A DNA stretch of 13,702 nt from a bacterium. GTDB lineage: Bacteria; Babelota; Babeliae; Babelales; JABDEC01. The translations under genes and the position numbers were made by a program. Below, in pieces: positions 1 to 8,174 of this stretch (the stretch's first letter is position 1; every line of letters starts with the position of its first letter). The notes beneath the pieces were generated by a model. That model saw only the letters and a list, made by a program, of their open reading frames with translations. It was not told the origin of the DNA and searched no databases. Location: assembly GCA_947481115.1 (NCBI GenBank), contig CANKEI010000028.1:1-13702 (forward strand), read 5' to 3'.

Positions 1-68
1 TATAATAAGGTAATTGTTTTCTAAAAGTCAAATGTATGGTCGTTATTTAATTATTCTGGGCTACTGAG

Positions 69-1382
69 CTAGTTAATTATGGTTTGGACCAAGTTGCCGA
101 TTTTACTCCAGCTTAAAGCTTTGCCATTAGGCCAGTTTTGATTTTCATCGCCACTATAAATTACATAAAAATTATTTTTGGTTTTAGTTTTAGATATTTT
201 AGATAGTTTTTTTATAGCAGGTGTACTTGGTATAGCTATATCAGGCGTACTGGGAATAGTGGCACTTGGGCTGGGCGCAGCAGTTAAAGTTTGCCAATAA
301 TCATAATTTTTAAAAAAACTAGCAATTACCGTTTTGCTAGATTTAATCTCAATTGGCACAATTATATTACCTTCGTCGATAATACAATCAATTTCGTTGC
401 CAGAAAGATCGCGCCAAAAATAAATACTAGGCAAAAGTTCTAGATTATATTGCTGTTTAAGTAAATCTGAAATAATAAAATTTTCAATTAAGGGGCCGCG
501 TATCGCACTATCCAATAGTTCTGTAGCAGATTTTATTCGTAGAAGTGTACAGGCTAGGCCAGTATCAACAAAATATAGCTTGGGACTTTTGATTAAGCGT
601 TTACCGAAATTTTTATAATAGGGTTGTAATAAAAAAATGATATAACTGGTTTCTAGGACACTTAGCCAAGCTTTAACAGTTTTGTCATCTAGGCCGCAAT
701 CGTTACCCAAACTACTGTAATTTACCTCTTGGCCAATTCTGCCAGCACATAGTGATAAGAATTTTTTAAATAGATTTAAATCTGGAATATTTTTGATTTG
801 GCGCACATCGCGCTCTAAGTAAGTATTAATATATCCCTGATATAGTCTGGTAATAGAGCGTTTTTCAATATATAAAGCTGGATAAGCGCCCGTGAAAACT
901 GCCGTTTCGATTTTACTAGGCAACAATTTGCTTTTAGTTAGTTCTGCAATAGACAATGGCAATAAAGTTAAAATAGCGACTCGCCCAGCTAAAGTTTGTG
1001 AAATAGCTTGGTTTAGCAGAAAATTTTGCGAACCTGTGATAATAAAGAAGCCCCGCTTGGTTTTAGGTTTAAGTTCTGTATTAAGCGTTAGGTCAATTGC
1101 TGTTTGAATGTAAGATAATAATTTAGGGGCATGCTGAATTTCATCTAAGATTATGCCTGTGCCACTGGGATAATCGTTTAAAAAACCGCGCGGATCTGTG
1201 TTGGCTAGTTCGCGAAGATCATAATCTTCTAGGGAAATATATTTATGCTTAGGAAATTTATGTCTAGCTAACGTAGTTTTACCGGATTGACGGGGTCCCA
1301 AAATTGCCACAGCGGCAAATTCTTTAGCAGCTGACATGAGATTCTTTTCTAATTCTCTAGGAATATAATTTTTTTTAGCCAC
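69..1382 (-). CDS. AAA-type ATPase with C-terminal DUF4143 domain
   Basis: The 437-residue protein has the layout of the AAA_14/DUF4143 family. Seen: Walker A GPRQSGKTT at residues 29-37, Walker B IILDEIQ with D80/E81, a GSQN sensor-like motif, an ERDVRQI segment, then a DUF4143-like half with a winged-helix-like stretch and, near residues 324-352, E-I-D followed by EIKSSK, which resembles a PD-(D/E)XK core. Family knowledge: these are widespread cytosolic ATPases of unclear role, often with toxin-antitoxin or mobile-element character. A Pro/Ser/Thr-rich insert with an internal repeat of IPSTP lies near residues 369-395 and is unlike the rest of the protein. The start is GTG at 1382, preceded on the minus strand by AGGGG (1393-1397) at 10-nt spacing. 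A weak minus-strand TATAAA (1429-1434) is present. The gene stands alone, divergent from the bat operon. Family assignment is firm; substrate is unknown. Confidence 0.88.
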   Translation of the reverse strand: MAKKNYIPRELEKNLMSAAKEFAAVAILGPRQSGKTTLARHKFPKHKYISLEDYDLRELANTDPRGFLNDYPSGTGIILDEIQHAPKLLSYIQTAIDLTLNTELKPKTKRGFFIITGSQNFLLNQAISQTLAGRVAILTLLPLSIAELTKSKLLPSKIETAVFTGAYPALYIEKRSITRLYQGYINTYLERDVRQIKNIPDLNLFKKFLSLCAGRIGQEVNYSSLGNDCGLDDKTVKAWLSVLETSYIIFLLQPYYKNFGKRLIKSPKLYFVDTGLACTLLRIKSATELLDSAIRGPLIENFIISDLLKQQYNLELLPSIYFWRDLSGNEIDCIIDEGNIIVPIEIKSSKTVIASFFKNYDYWQTLTAAPSPSATIPSTPDIAIPSTPAIKKLSKISKTKTKNNFYVIYSGDENQNWPNGKALSWSKIGNLVQTIIN

Positions 1383-1520
1383 TTGGTTTTTTCCCCTAAA
1401 ATTAATTTTTAAATAAAGAATCTCTTGGTTTATAGTTTACTTTTTCGGAATCCAATTCCGGATTAGTAGTAGTTTAAACTAGGTTGCTTTAGAAATACAA
1501 GAGTTTTAGGGGGTATAAAC

Positions 1521-1586
1521 TTCATGGTTCGATATGGTTCGATGAATTCACCACAGGCTATTCCTGCGGGGCACTCACCATGAACG
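1521..1586 (+). repeat. GGTTCGAT-family palindromic repeat, copy 1
   Basis: ATGGTTCGAT occurs twice in tandem (1524-1543), followed by a hairpin (CCACAGG 1551-1557, loop CTATT, CCTGCGG 1563-1569, one G-T wobble) and then the shared tail GGCACTCACCATGAACG. The outer ends TTCATGGT (1521-1528) and ACCATGAA (1577-1584) are inverted repeats, so the unit is a nested palindrome. The same head and tail recur at 9551-9606 and, inverted, at 7563-7603. Confidence 0.8.
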
Positions 1587-1613
1587 TAATTTTATTTTTG
1601 CTATGTGCAAAAA

Positions 1614-1642
1614 CTGACAAATTATTTTATGGCCGCTATATT
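1614..1642 (+). promoter_or_regulatory. Probable sigma70-type promoter of the bat operon
   Basis: CTGACA (1614-1619) and TATATT (1637-1642) are separated by exactly 17 bp, placing transcription start near 1649, about 40 bp before the batA ATG. It lies just downstream of repeat copy 1. It is the best promoter match in the intergenic region, but rests on consensus similarity only. Confidence 0.5.
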
Positions 1643-1688
1643 TACTAAATATTTTAAATATTTTTGAAGCAAGTGAGTTTGAGAGTTT

Positions 1689-2690
1689 ATGAGTTATTTT
1701 TTTAAATTTGCCGCTCTGCAGTTACTATTACTTAGTATTTTAGTTTTACTAGCAGCGGTTTATATTTGGTTTTATGGTCGCAAAATTAAATATAAGTACC
1801 CATTAACCAGTTTTATTAGTAGTTATTTAGCCCAAAAACAAAATAGTCCCAAAAATTATGCGCGCCCAATTTTATTTGGTTTAAGATTAGCTAGCTGTTT
1901 ATTACTAGTATTTTTATTAGCTCGTCCACAGTTAATCGATCATTATTCTAAAATTAAAATCGATGGCATAGATATAATTTTAGCATTAGATGTCTCTGGT
2001 AGCATGCAGTTATATGACAGTGCTCGCGAAGAGCGCAGCAGGTTTGAGATCGCCAAAGCAGAAGCATTGAAATTTATGGCACAACGTGAAAATGATGCAA
2101 TGGGACTGGTAGTTTTTGGACGTTATGCTGTTTCGCGTTGCCCATTAACGCTAGATAAGAAAATTTTAGAAAAAATTATTACTGATTTGCAGCTGGGTTT
2201 TATTAATCCTAATGGGACGGTTTTGTCACAGGCTTTGGTGACAGCAGCTAATCGCTTGCAGCACTCGCAGGCTAAAAGTAAAGTGATCATTTTATTAACT
2301 GATGGTAAACCAACCCCCGAAGATATTCAGCCTGATTTAGCCTTAAAGTTATTACAAGAATTAAAAATTAAAGTTTATACGATCGCAATTGGTGATCTGC
2401 ATGGTGCTTATATCGATACGATTTTTGGCAGGCAAGCGGTGCCAGTAGAGTTAGATTTAGATTTGCTAGCACGAATCGCACATAAAACTGGTGGCCAAAG
2501 TTTTCAAGCTAAAAATTCACGTGAATTAAATCAGATTTATCACCAGATCGATCAGTTAGAAAAAGTGGAGCATAATTCAGACGTTTTCACTAACAGGTAT
2601 GAATTAGCCTGGATTTTATTATTAGTAATTATAAGTTTGGTGTTATTAGAATTAAGCTTACGCAGTTTTGTTTGGCGGGGAATAAACTAA
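1689..2690 (+). CDS. batA: BatA-type VWA-domain membrane protein
   Basis: First gene of the Bat (Bacteroides aerotolerance-type) cluster; the 333-residue length is normal for BatA/BatB. Seen: two N-terminal hydrophobic segments (about residues 5-28 and 58-80), a von Willebrand factor A domain beginning near residue 93 with the metal-binding MIDAS motif DVSGS (101-105), a conserved Thr (near 177) in NPNGT, and TDG at 204-206, then a C-terminal membrane helix (about 304-326). The VWA domain is expected to be periplasmic, held between membrane segments, and to bind a partner through a divalent metal. The ATG at 1689 has only a weak upstream GAGAG. The next gene begins 4 bp after the stop, so the two are surely cotranscribed. 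The A versus B label follows gene order only, as both have the same build. Confidence 0.9.
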   Translation: MSYFFKFAALQLLLLSILVLLAAVYIWFYGRKIKYKYPLTSFISSYLAQKQNSPKNYARPILFGLRLASCLLLVFLLARPQLIDHYSKIKIDGIDIILALDVSGSMQLYDSAREERSRFEIAKAEALKFMAQRENDAMGLVVFGRYAVSRCPLTLDKKILEKIITDLQLGFINPNGTVLSQALVTAANRLQHSQAKSKVIILLTDGKPTPEDIQPDLALKLLQELKIKVYTIAIGDLHGAYIDTIFGRQAVPVELDLDLLARIAHKTGGQSFQAKNSRELNQIYHQIDQLEKVEHNSDVFTNRYELAWILLLVIISLVLLELSLRSFVWRGIN

Positions 2691-2694
2691 AATT

Positions 2695-3711
2695 ATGAAA
2701 AATTTTTTAATAAATCTACGGTTGGGCGACTGGGCATTTAGTAAATTTATGGGGCTAAATTGGTACTGGTATTTAGTAATTTTAGCTTTTATTTTAATTA
2801 TTGTTCGGGTTTATTATCAAAAAGTTTTATTAAATAAATTTATTAAGACTAGCTTAATTGGTTATTCGAAGATTAAGTTTTATTTAAAAGCTAGCTTGCT
2901 AATTTTTAGTTTAATTTTTTTAGGTTTAGCGGCACTGGCGCCTCAATTAGCCGAGCCTGGTAAATTAGTGCAACAGCAAGGCCGAGATATCTTAATTGCG
3001 CTAGATGTGTCGCGTAGCATGTTAGTACGAGATTTAGCGCCGAATAGATTAGAGTTAGCTAAAACTAAAATTAAAAAGTTGGTTAATTTATTGGCGGCAG
3101 ATCGTGTAGGCTTAATTTTATTCTCTGGTACCGCTTTTGCGCAATGTCCGTTAACTAAAGATCGCGCAGCGTTACAAATGTTTTTGGATGATGTCGATGT
3201 TGAAACTATTTCTGCTGGCGGAACAGCTTTAGATTCAGCGATTAGTACAGCGCTCCAGATGTCTGAACATAGTGCGACTGAAGCACTCCAAACTAAATTA
3301 TTAGTAATATTTACGGATGGTGAAGATTTTTCAGCTGATTTACGTACGGTTGAGCAACAAGCTTTAGCGCAACATCTAGATATTTTTACAGTTGGTGTAG
3401 CGTCAGTCGATGGCGGCCCAATTCCAACTTATGATCTACAAGGTCAGCAGATTGGGCATCAGTTAGATCAGTCTGGCAAGGTAGTAATTTCAAAATTAAA
3501 TGAACAGGTGCTAGCTGAATTAGCTCAAGCTTGTCATGGTTTATATACCCGCGTTAGTGACTATAATGACAGTGACTTACAAAAAATTAAATTAGCGATT
3601 GCGCAATATGAACGCCAATCATTTGGTGTTAAGCAGGAGCAACGCGTAGAGTTATATCCATACTTAGCTGGCGCTAGTTTGTTTTGTTTGTTGCTAGAAT
3701 GGTTAATGTAA
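2695..3711 (+). CDS. batB: BatB-type VWA-domain membrane protein
   Basis: A second VWA protein of 338 residues with the same architecture as its upstream neighbour: hydrophobic segments near residues 22-42 and 62-83, MIDAS motif DVSRS (104-108, the D-x-S-x-S metal ligands intact), a conserved Thr in SAGGTALDS, TDGED at 207-211, and a short C-terminal hydrophobic end (YLAGASLFCLLLEWL). In the Bat family BatA and BatB are paralogues that probably pair in the inner membrane. It starts 4 bp after batA. The next gene lies 252 bp downstream, after a degenerate repeat copy, which is wider spacing than the tight junctions elsewhere in the operon. Confidence 0.9.
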   Translation: MKNFLINLRLGDWAFSKFMGLNWYWYLVILAFILIIVRVYYQKVLLNKFIKTSLIGYSKIKFYLKASLLIFSLIFLGLAALAPQLAEPGKLVQQQGRDILIALDVSRSMLVRDLAPNRLELAKTKIKKLVNLLAADRVGLILFSGTAFAQCPLTKDRAALQMFLDDVDVETISAGGTALDSAISTALQMSEHSATEALQTKLLVIFTDGEDFSADLRTVEQQALAQHLDIFTVGVASVDGGPIPTYDLQGQQIGHQLDQSGKVVISKLNEQVLAELAQACHGLYTRVSDYNDSDLQKIKLAIAQYERQSFGVKQEQRVELYPYLAGASLFCLLLEWLM

Positions 3712-3963
3712 TTTTTATGTTTAAAAAATTTAAGCTTTTTATGGTTCGATATTTTTTCTTGCACTCCCGCAAAAAAATTTATTTTAAGGGCGATAAGTAT
3801 AGACACTAAAAATTTTAGATTTAATCGAGAAGCAGCAAATGAGTGATAGAATATTTGGGTAAGATTTGTAATTAATATAAATTTGCGTGTTTAGCCGGTG
3901 CTGTTTATACTTATTTGGCATTAAAAAAATCTTAATTTTTAAATTTTAAATCATGGAGTGAGC
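3712..3963. other. Gap between batB and batC with degenerate repeat
   Basis: The gap holds ATGGTTCGAT (3741-3750) and GCACTCCCGC (3761-3770), the head and part of the tail of the GGTTCGAT repeat family with a shortened, A/T-rich middle. A weak TTGGGT-N15-TATAAA (3855-3881) might be an internal promoter, but the spacing is poor. No gene is evident. The batC Shine-Dalgarno GGAG is at 3955-3958. Confidence 0.45.
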
Positions 3964-4920
3964 ATGTTTTTAGGGCGAAAAGCTGCTCTGATATTAGCAA
4001 CAGTTTGGCTAATAACTAATATATCAAGTACACAAGCTAATTTTGTGACAGATTACTTAGCGCATAGTGCTTATCAAGAAAAAGATTTTACTACTGCTGA
4101 GAGTTATTACCAAGTGCAAGTACGCAGCAATTATCACGACACTGAAGCATTATATAATCTTGGCGCAGCAGCGTATCAAAATAAAAATTACACTGAAGCA
4201 CGTAAATGTTTTGAACAAGTCGGCGCAACCGATTCTTTAACCACTAAAAAACGGGCAGAGGCTTATTTTAATGCTGGTAACAGTAGTGTACAGTTAAATG
4301 AGCTAGAAAAAGCATTAGAGCAATATAAAACAGCTTTAAAATTTGATCCTAATGACCAACGGACTAAAACTAATTATGAAAAATTAAAAAAACTTTTAGA
4401 ACAACAAAAAAATAATCCAGAAAAAAAGCAGCCAGATCCAAAAGATCAAGATCCAAAAGATCAAGATCAAAAAGATCAAGATCCTAAAGATAATTCTGGT
4501 GAGTCCAAAGATAATCAGCAAGATCAAAAATCTAAAGATCAAAAAGATCAAACTGGCGAACCAAAATCTAAAGATGGTGTTGGACAAGATCAAAAAAAAT
4601 CTCCAGAACAAAAATCTCCAGAACAAAAGTCAAAAGATCAGTCTGGTGAACCAAAAGATAACCAAAATAGCCCAGAACAAAAAAATAACTCGGGGCAAAA
4701 ATCTGGCGAACAAAAATCCAAAGAGCAAACTGGGCAAGAGCAAAAACCAGCACCAGTAAATCATCCTGGGCCAGATCAGCAAGCTAAACTTGATCCAGAG
4801 TTAAAAGAACTTATGCAAGCAGCGCAGGCTAGCGATCGAGCAGTGAATAAGCAGATTATGCAATATCAAATGAATCAGGCAGGTGGTCAAAATTCAGCAG
4901 AACAGGGTAATAATTGGTGA
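3964..4920 (+). CDS. batC: BatC-type TPR protein with Lys/Asp/Gln-rich tail
   Basis: A 318-residue exported protein. Seen: a signal peptide in the first ~22-25 residues ending TQAN, tetratricopeptide repeats over about residues 30-145 (pattern EALYNLGAAAYQNKNYTEA, then AYFNAGNSSVQLNELEKAL), then ~125 residues of very low complexity built from DPKDQ, SGEPK and SPEQK units, and a short C-terminal conserved-looking segment with DPELKEL. BatC proteins of this family are TPR proteins with charged tails, thought to scaffold the Bat complex in the periplasm. I chose ATG 3964 over a GTG two codons earlier because GGAG at 3955-3958 is spaced correctly for it. Its TGA overlaps a possible GTG start of batD. 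Confidence 0.85.
   Translation: MFLGRKAALILATVWLITNISSTQANFVTDYLAHSAYQEKDFTTAESYYQVQVRSNYHDTEALYNLGAAAYQNKNYTEARKCFEQVGATDSLTTKKRAEAYFNAGNSSVQLNELEKALEQYKTALKFDPNDQRTKTNYEKLKKLLEQQKNNPEKKQPDPKDQDPKDQDQKDQDPKDNSGESKDNQQDQKSKDQKDQTGEPKSKDGVGQDQKKSPEQKSPEQKSKDQSGEPKDNQNSPEQKNNSGQKSGEQKSKEQTGQEQKPAPVNHPGPDQQAKLDPELKELMQAAQASDRAVNKQIMQYQMNQAGGQNSAEQGNNW
4429..4770 (+). repeat. Low-complexity tandem coding repeats in batC
   Basis: Imperfect tandem units such as AAAGATCAAGATCC encode KDQDP-type repeats, followed by longer SGEPK/SPEQK units. The A-rich, GATC-dense composition reflects Lys, Asp and Gln codons. Such tracts change length by replication slippage. Confidence 0.75.
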
Positions 4921-4925
4921 AAATT

Positions 4926-6845
4926 ATGCGCATAGCGCAAAGCCTGGGATGTGTTGGGGGGCATGTTAGCAAATTTTGGTACGTGATTTTGGGAATAGCA
5001 AGTTTGCTTGCTAGTTTTAGTAGCTGCGCGAGTGACACTCAAGTTACGCTTAGCATGCATGATCATTATGGGCAGATCTTAAGACAGCCCGAAATTGGCG
5101 TGCCATTTACGGTAGATTTAGATTTAGAAAGTGGACAACAGCAAGCGGTTACTTTAAATAAAATTTTAAATTTAGATAGTTTCGCCCACAAAAATAATGG
5201 TGTAGTTAATCGCTTAAGCGTCATGAATGGGGTTACACAAACGCATAGAACTTATAGTTACTTGGTGCGCATCGATCAAGCTGGTGGGTATAGTTTAGGC
5301 CCAGCAGAACTATCTGTTAACGGCAAATTAATTAAGTCTAATCAGTTAGTTTTTCAAGTTATAGAAAATAATAATAATAATTCAAGTAATACTGGGCCAG
5401 ATAGTAATTTAAATAATAGTAATTCTGGGCCAGATAACACAGGGCGAGCTAATAATTTAGATAATAATAATAGCTTACGTAACGAGCCGATCTTCTTAAA
5501 GCTATTGGGGCCAACTAAGCCTGTATTTGTGAGCGAGAGATTTAAACTTATTATTAGAATTTATAGTAATTTAGCACAGTTGCAGTTAACTAATTTAGAA
5601 CAAATTAATCACAAGAATTTTAAAATTGGTCAACTTAATAAAACTAGTTCTGGCACTATTGTGATCCGTAATTCGACTTATAGTTATCAAGATTACGAAC
5701 AGATTTTAACGGCTACGCAGGCCGGTGAATTTTTAATTCCCGCTTTAGCGTTAGATTATGCGGTGCCCAACCGTAAATCAGGTTGGTTTTTCATGAATTC
5801 TTATAGTTCTCATCAGGCTTATTCTAATAGCTTGAAAATTACTGTGCAAAATTTGCCCCAAACTAAAGCTAATAATTCTAAGCATAATTTAATTGGTGCT
5901 TTTAAAGATTTAAAACTTTTCATTAATAAATCAAATTTAACTAAAGGTGAGGGCGGGGTAATCAGCTTGTTATTAACGGGTGATGCACAGCGCCTATATG
6001 ATTTAGACGAACTTAAATTAGATCAGCTCGAATTACCTAGTGCTTTGCGCGCTTTTTATTCTAAATCAGAGCGCTTAGCGCCAGACAAATTACAATTTGA
6101 TTTTGTAGTACAGGGTTTGCAAGTTGGTGAATTTACGATTCCAGGACAAAAATTAAGTTTTTTTAATCCTGAATTAACTAAATATCAGGAGCTAATTACT
6201 AAGCCCGTAAAATTAATTATTACAGACCCAGATACTAATAGTTCAAATGGTTCTAGTAACTCTAATGCTTTAAGTCACACCAATAATAGTAGTAATAGTA
6301 ATAGTAAAAATAATAATTATGATCTAAACGCTTGTGCTGATTTACAAATCGATCATGAGCTTAATCCAATTATTTGTAATTTAAATTTAAATGCAGGCCG
6401 TAAACTACTAATTCCAAAAACCTGGTTTATAAATTTAGCGGGCATACTATTTTTAGGGTTAACAAGTTTGGGAATTTTAGCTGGTTATAAATATTATGCT
6501 CAGCGAGCTAGGTATGTACGTAAACGGGCTTTTAAGCAAGCTAAGTTAGCATTAAAACAAGCAGCTAGTGCCCGAGATATTTACCAGACTTTTTTGAATT
6601 TATTTGCTGATTTAAGTATCAAAAATTTTGAAATTAATAATTTTTATAATCAAGATCAAGTTACTACTCGAGATTTAGTAAATTTAAATTTAAGTGTGCC
6701 AGCAGAGCAATTAGCTAGCTGGACAGAATTTTGGCAAATTTTAGTACATGCTAGTTTTGATAAGCAGCAAATTAGTGCTAGTGAATTACAAAAATTGGTT
6801 GATACTGCACGAAATTGGCTAAATTTTTGGGGAACTAAGTTATGA
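4926..6845 (+). CDS. batD: BatD-type large periplasmic protein with membrane anchor
   Basis: About 639 residues, matching the BatD (oxygen-tolerance) family in size, order and build. Seen: an N-terminal signal segment (YVILGIASLLASFSSC), a long extracytoplasmic region with beta-rich, Ig-like stretches (PVFVSERFKLIIRIYSN; NLTKGEGGVISLLLTGD), one membrane helix near residues 498-525 and a cytoplasmic tail of about 110 residues with charged helices. Two Asn/Ser-rich inserts (near residues 147-186 and 436-465) interrupt otherwise ordinary sequence. The start is uncertain: ATG 4926 (GGTGA 7 nt upstream) or GTG 4917 (AGGG 9 nt upstream), the latter overlapping the batC stop. Either way it is translationally coupled to batC, and its own TGA overlaps the batE ATG. 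Confidence 0.85.
   Translation: MRIAQSLGCVGGHVSKFWYVILGIASLLASFSSCASDTQVTLSMHDHYGQILRQPEIGVPFTVDLDLESGQQQAVTLNKILNLDSFAHKNNGVVNRLSVMNGVTQTHRTYSYLVRIDQAGGYSLGPAELSVNGKLIKSNQLVFQVIENNNNNSSNTGPDSNLNNSNSGPDNTGRANNLDNNNSLRNEPIFLKLLGPTKPVFVSERFKLIIRIYSNLAQLQLTNLEQINHKNFKIGQLNKTSSGTIVIRNSTYSYQDYEQILTATQAGEFLIPALALDYAVPNRKSGWFFMNSYSSHQAYSNSLKITVQNLPQTKANNSKHNLIGAFKDLKLFINKSNLTKGEGGVISLLLTGDAQRLYDLDELKLDQLELPSALRAFYSKSERLAPDKLQFDFVVQGLQVGEFTIPGQKLSFFNPELTKYQELITKPVKLIITDPDTNSSNGSSNSNALSHTNNSSNSNSKNNNYDLNACADLQIDHELNPIICNLNLNAGRKLLIPKTWFINLAGILFLGLTSLGILAGYKYYAQRARYVRKRAFKQAKLALKQAASARDIYQTFLNLFADLSIKNFEINNFYNQDQVTTRDLVNLNLSVPAEQLASWTEFWQILVHASFDKQQISASELQKLVDTARNWLNFWGTKL
5366..5480 (+). repeat. Asn/Ser codon tract in batD, first
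   Basis: A run of AAT with AGT, GGG and CCA codons encodes an Asn-rich linker with two Asn/Ser-Gly-Pro-Asp repeats (SNTGPDSN, SNSGPDN). It falls between predicted beta-rich domains, a place where length change is tolerated. Confidence 0.6.
6230..6320 (+). repeat. Asn/Ser codon tract in batD, second
   Basis: AAT and AGT triplets encode an Asn/Ser-rich stretch just before the juxtamembrane segment of BatD. The same triplet vocabulary occurs in batE and in the GspE-type gene. Confidence 0.6.
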
Positions 6846-7870
6846 TATGGTTCGATACGCCAATGCTTTGCCGGACGGCTTCGCAGGGCACTCCCGACTT
6901 CGCCTCGGGTTTACTCCTAAGCAGCACAGTGTGTCGAAGGGCTACGACGGGTAGGCACAGGGGACTGGGAATTGTTATCGCAGGAATTTTATTAAGTTGC
7001 TTTAACTTAAATTCTGTCACTAATCAAGAGCATTTCTTAGCTGGTAATCAGTTGTATCAACAGGCTCAATTTCAGGCAGCGTTAACAGAGTATCAGGCGA
7101 TAAATCCTAAAAACAGCGTAGTTTGGTATAATTTGGGCAACTGTGCTTATCACTTAGAACAGTATTTTGATGCTAGTTTATTTTGGAAGCGAGCTCAGTT
7201 ACTAGAACTAAAAAGTTTTGGTTGGATCACTAAATTAGCTAAAACTAGCGCACAAAATTTGTTACAAGCCCAGGCTAAATTAATTACAGCTGGTTTTAAA
7301 CCAACGCCCAAATTTACGACCGAGTTTAATAAATTAAATAGTAATAATAATTTTAGTCACAGCAAATTAAATAATTTAAAAATTAGTAAATTTGCCAGTC
7401 TTTATAATTTTATGACACTTAAAATTCAACAAGTTTTAATCCAGATTCCGTTAGTGTTTTTGCAAGTATTACTTTTATTAGGGTTAGTTTTGCTATGGTT
7501 AGTTAGTGCTCGCAACATCCCTCGACTCCCCTCGGCCACGCTCGGGGTGAGCGGGTTAAATACGTTCGTGGTGAGTTTTTTGCATGGCAGAAAGTATCGA
7601 ACCCTATTTCTGCTAATATTTTTAAACTTAATTTTAGTTACTAGCCTATATTTTAAATATAATTTTATCGCTCAAGAATGGGCGATAGTTAATAAGCCAA
7701 GTATAGGCTTACAAATTGGCCCTGGGGAAAATTATCCAGTTGTGGGACATTTAGGTTTGGCGGAATTTGTAAAAATTTTAGGTCAAAATCAACAAAGCTG
7801 GTATGCTGTGCAGTCAGAAGATGGGTTACAAGTTGGTTGGACGGCAGCGGATGGGCTGATAAAATGTTAA
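6842..7870 (+). CDS. batE: BatE-type TPR and SH3-like protein carrying in-frame repeat insertions
   Basis: A 342-residue protein with the BatE layout: TPR units at about residues 61-120 (WYNLGNCAYHLEQYFDA), an Asn-rich stretch near 160-180, two membrane helices (near 195-222 and 255-275) and a C-terminal SH3-like domain (about 283-342, with GPGENYPVVG and a final GWTAADGLIKC). The ATG overlaps the batD TGA and has GGGGAA at 6829-6834 with 7-nt spacing, so this start is well supported. As a result the first ~40 residues are translated from a GGTTCGAT-family repeat, whose arginines (CRRATTGRHRG) now form the positive region before the hydrophobic export segment GIVIAGILLSCF. A second, inverted copy is translated as about residues 224-254, exactly between the two membrane helices. 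Both copies keep the frame open. The gene is probably functional, though the N-terminus should be checked. Confidence 0.85.
   Translation: MIWFDTPMLCRTASQGTPDFASGLLLSSTVCRRATTGRHRGLGIVIAGILLSCFNLNSVTNQEHFLAGNQLYQQAQFQAALTEYQAINPKNSVVWYNLGNCAYHLEQYFDASLFWKRAQLLELKSFGWITKLAKTSAQNLLQAQAKLITAGFKPTPKFTTEFNKLNSNNNFSHSKLNNLKISKFASLYNFMTLKIQQVLIQIPLVFLQVLLLLGLVLLWLVSARNIPRLPSATLGVSGLNTFVVSFLHGRKYRTLFLLIFLNLILVTSLYFKYNFIAQEWAIVNKPSIGLQIGPGENYPVVGHLGLAEFVKILGQNQQSWYAVQSEDGLQVGWTAADGLIKC
6847..6965 (+). repeat. GGTTCGAT-family repeat, copy 3, inside batE 5' end
   Basis: It starts ATGGTTCGATACGCC, continues through CGCAGGGCACTC, and contains the hairpin CCCGA (6893-6897)/TCGGG (6905-6909). The G+C content is far above that of the flanking batE sequence. 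The right border is approximate. It lies wholly within translated sequence. Confidence 0.7.
7508..7603 (-). repeat. GGTTCGAT-family repeat, copy 4, inverted inside batE
   Basis: Read on the minus strand it begins GGTTCGATAC (complement of 7594-7603), has ACTCACCACGAACG (complement of 7563-7576) and ends in CCCGAGCGTGGCC...GAGGGATGTTGCGAGC. This matches copy 5 (9551-9685) over head, middle and tail. It is translated on the batE strand without a stop. Confidence 0.75.
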
Positions 7871-8103
7871 CAGAACGTTACATCAAAATATTTTGGCTAG
7901 TACTAGCATTAATTACGTTGGGATTAGCGGCATTAGTTTTTGCGGAATATCGCTCTTTAAGATCTCAAACTGGGCAATTAATTAATTTACAAGCTCAATC
8001 TCAAATATTAAATCAAAAATTGATTCAAACTATTGCTACGCAAACTGTAAAATTAAAGCAGATTGAATTAGTGGAAAAAAAAAGCTTTTACGGGCTAAAT
8101 TAA
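7864..8103 (+). CDS. N-terminal part of frameshifted M23 peptidase gene: membrane anchor and coiled coil
   Basis: In the annotated frame this gives 79 residues: a membrane helix (IFWLVLALITLGLAALVFAE) followed by a Gln/Leu/Lys-rich coiled coil, ending at TAA 8101-8103. ATG 7864 overlaps the batE stop, so it is coupled to batE. At the A9 run 8075-8083 a -1 shift lets the coiled coil continue (KKKLLRAKLKQKQLL) with no stop straight into the M23 domain ending at 8612, giving one 249-residue protein of ordinary EnvC/NlpD-like layout: anchor, coiled coil, peptidase. I therefore treat this and the next entry as one gene that is broken, programmed to shift, or affected by a base-count error in the A run. 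Confidence 0.75.
   Translation: MLTERYIKIFWLVLALITLGLAALVFAEYRSLRSQTGQLINLQAQSQILNQKLIQTIATQTVKLKQIELVEKKSFYGLN
8075..8083 (+). other. A9 run: probable frameshift or slippage site
   Basis: In the upstream frame the codons are GAA AAA AAA AGC, which contains a classic A-AAA-AAA slippery heptamer (8076-8082). A -1 shift here restores a continuous frame to the peptidase domain. A short GCTTT (8084-8088)/AAAGC (8102-8106) pairing follows immediately, too close to be a standard frameshift stimulator. Confidence 0.6.
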
Positions 8104-8174
8104 AGCAAAAACAGCTATTACAGGCGCGAAAAAAGCAATTAATCGCTCATTCTAATAGCAGTTTAATCGGTGAA

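Larger units (their letters stand above)
1383..1688. other. Divergent intergenic region
   Basis: This 306-bp gap separates the minus-strand ATPase from batA. It holds the ATPase Shine-Dalgarno, a small perfect hairpin (CGGAAT, loop CCA, ATTCCG, 1446-1460), one copy of the GGTTCGAT repeat family (1521-1586) and a likely batA promoter (1614-1642). I see no credible coding sequence. Confidence 0.6.

Noticed and set aside
1446..1460. Perfect 6-bp hairpin in the divergent intergenic region
   Set aside because: No T run follows on either strand in the right place, so it is not a terminator. It is too short to call an operator.
4435..4500. Cluster of GATC sites in batC
   Set aside because: Explained by Asp (GAT) codons followed by Gln or Pro codons in the KDQDP repeats. 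There is no need for a methylation-related role.
4396..4759. Open frames in other frames and on the opposite strand within batC
   Set aside because: They are shadows of the low-complexity Lys/Asp/Gln codons. The translations are runs of Phe/Leu/Ile or Lys/Asn with no signals.
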